From Ahniella affigens (GTDB taxonomy: Bacteria; Pseudomonadota; Gammaproteobacteria; Xanthomonadales; Ahniellaceae): a stretch of DNA of 64,000 nt. Positions 63,221 through 64,000 of the stretch are shown piece by piece. The stretch is from contig NZ_CP027860.1 of NCBI RefSeq assembly GCF_003015185.1, positions 1,984,001 through 2,048,000 on the forward strand, in the 5' to 3' direction. Made by a program: the position numbers and the translations under genes. The first letter of the stretch is position 1; each line of letters opens with the position of its first letter. The notes beneath the pieces are model-generated. The model was given only the letters and a program-made list of their open reading frames with translations, was not told the origin of the DNA and ran no database searches.

Positions 63221-64000
63221 TCATGATTTTTCTTGCGCGTTCAACAGGTCTTCGAGCGCAGATTCGTCCAGATCCGCAAGTTCGCGGACCAGATCCAAGA
63301 CCTCCGCGTCACCAATCACGGATGTCGCTTGCAGACTGATGAGGTACGCAGCAAGCCGCTCAACCACGGCGTGCTCGAAAATGGCGGAGATCGGCAAATC
63401 CACCTGACATAGCTTTCGAAGCCGCGAGCACAGCTGTGTGGCGAGCAACGAATCGCCACCCAGTGCGAAGAAGTCGTCTTTGGCGCCGACGGGTTTGGTT
63501 CCAATCAGTTCCTCAAACGCCGCTGCAATGACGCGCTCAGTGTCGGTTGCAGGCGCCACGTATCCTGACCGATCGACGTTTGGTGGTGTCGGCGTGCGGG
63601 TCTTGCCCAGGCCACGATCCACCCACTGCCGCCAGCGAGAGTCCATGTCCTCACGCGAAGCCTGGTAGACGCCTGGCGCCTCAGTGCCGAGCACCTGTTC
63701 GATCAAGCTAGCGACGTCTTTGCTGCTGAACGGCGCCGCCACCGCCGGGTCGGCACTCAGACCATCCCAGCCAATGGCATACCATTGTGCCGGGCGCGAC
63801 GCGCTCATCGGCCCCTCGACCAAAGCTTCCATGAATGCATTGGCTGCGGCATAGGCAGACATCCCGATGCCGCCGAGGCACGCAGCGAGTGACGACATCA
63901 GCACGACACTGCCGACGTTCGCGGCGGCTGTTGCCGATACCAGTGCTGCCGTTCCGGCAATCTTGGCAAGGTGGTGGCGTTCAAAACTCTCGGCATCGGC
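63221..64000 (-). CDS. Polyketide synthase C-terminus (KR-ACP), start outside window
   Basis: Only the last ~260 codons are inside. The first part is the end of a ketoreductase: AAANVGSVVLMSSLAACLGG, then SAYAAANAFMEAL with the catalytic Tyr and Asn. After a linker (~residues 110-145) comes the acyl carrier domain with the phosphopantetheine Ser in FFALGGDSLLATQL. The frame is open to the right edge. The ACP probably hands a beta-hydroxyacyl chain to the first C domain of the NRPS that starts 166 bases later. Confidence 0.88.
   Translation of the reverse strand, partial: ADAESFERHHLAKIAGTAALVSATAAANVGSVVLMSSLAACLGGIGMSAYAAANAFMEALVEGPMSASRPAQWYAIGWDGLSADPAVAAPFSSKDVASLIEQVLGTEAPGVYQASREDMDSRWRQWVDRGLGKTRTPTPPNVDRSGYVAPATDTERVIAAAFEELIGTKPVGAKDDFFALGGDSLLATQLCSRLRKLCQVDLPISAIFEHAVVERLAAYLISLQATSVIGDAEVLDLVRELADLDESALEDLLNAQEKS

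Noticed and set aside
1-64000. CRISPR array, tRNA or rRNA genes
   Set aside because: No regularly spaced direct repeats, no clover-leaf or rRNA sequence seen by eye, although the CARF-like protein made me look for an array.

Overview
The window is a stretch of a GC-rich (about 59-60 % by eye) gammaproteobacterial chromosome. Gene content points to the order Lysobacterales (Xanthomonadales): smc next to zipA, a DUF4785 protein beside a secreted lipase, small DUF1761 and DUF6116-like proteins, and a secreted protein ending in the short FSDGFE-type tail. The genus cannot be fixed from sequence alone.

Region 1 (1-4780) is accessory DNA: the 3' end of an RHS-repeat polymorphic toxin gene whose last part and downstream putative immunity gene are AT-richer, a small secreted protein, two copies of a two-hairpin repeat unit, and a frameshifted REP-associated (Y1/IS200-like) transposase remnant. 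Region 2 (4784-8700) is a secreted Cys-rich protein translationally overlapping a five-haem c-type cytochrome. Region 3 (8835-27340) is mostly core: an OmpR-type two-component system, trpE, an AraC regulator, small proteins, kbl, queF, smc-zipA, a GNAT acetyltransferase, tatD, a glycerophosphodiester phosphodiesterase, metF and a TPR-sulfotransferase.

Region 4 (27495-37710) carries a stand-alone PqqD-like protein, a secreted lipase-like hydrolase plus DUF4785 protein behind two tandem PsrA-like boxes, an SDR, a TonB-dependent receptor, a two-TM protein with a CARF-like cytosolic domain (TGGTK motif) without any visible CRISPR locus, and two secreted proteins of unknown role. Region 5 (38051-44120) is a four-gene operon (unknown 334-aa protein, Ras/MglA-like GTPase, two Roadblock/LC7 proteins), then a NarL-type two-component pair, bounded by a 144-bp MITE on one side and an intact IS5-family element with matching ends on the other.

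Region 6 (44347-46358) is a YtrA-type GntR regulator with an ABC ATPase and permease and a visible operator. Region 7 (47863-64000) is a biosynthetic cluster on the minus strand: the end of a polyketide synthase (KR-ACP), a 3,020-residue NRPS read as C-A(Gly)-T-Cy-A(Cys) with an embedded oxidase-T-C, then a four-gene MacAB-like exporter, with a Sfp-type phosphopantetheinyl transferase on the other strand. Read together, these genes would make, activate and export an acyl-Gly-thiazole-type product; the terminal condensation domain with no thioesterase leaves the release step open. The strongest candidates for something new are this cluster, the membrane-anchored CARF-like protein and the GTPase/Roadblock operon.
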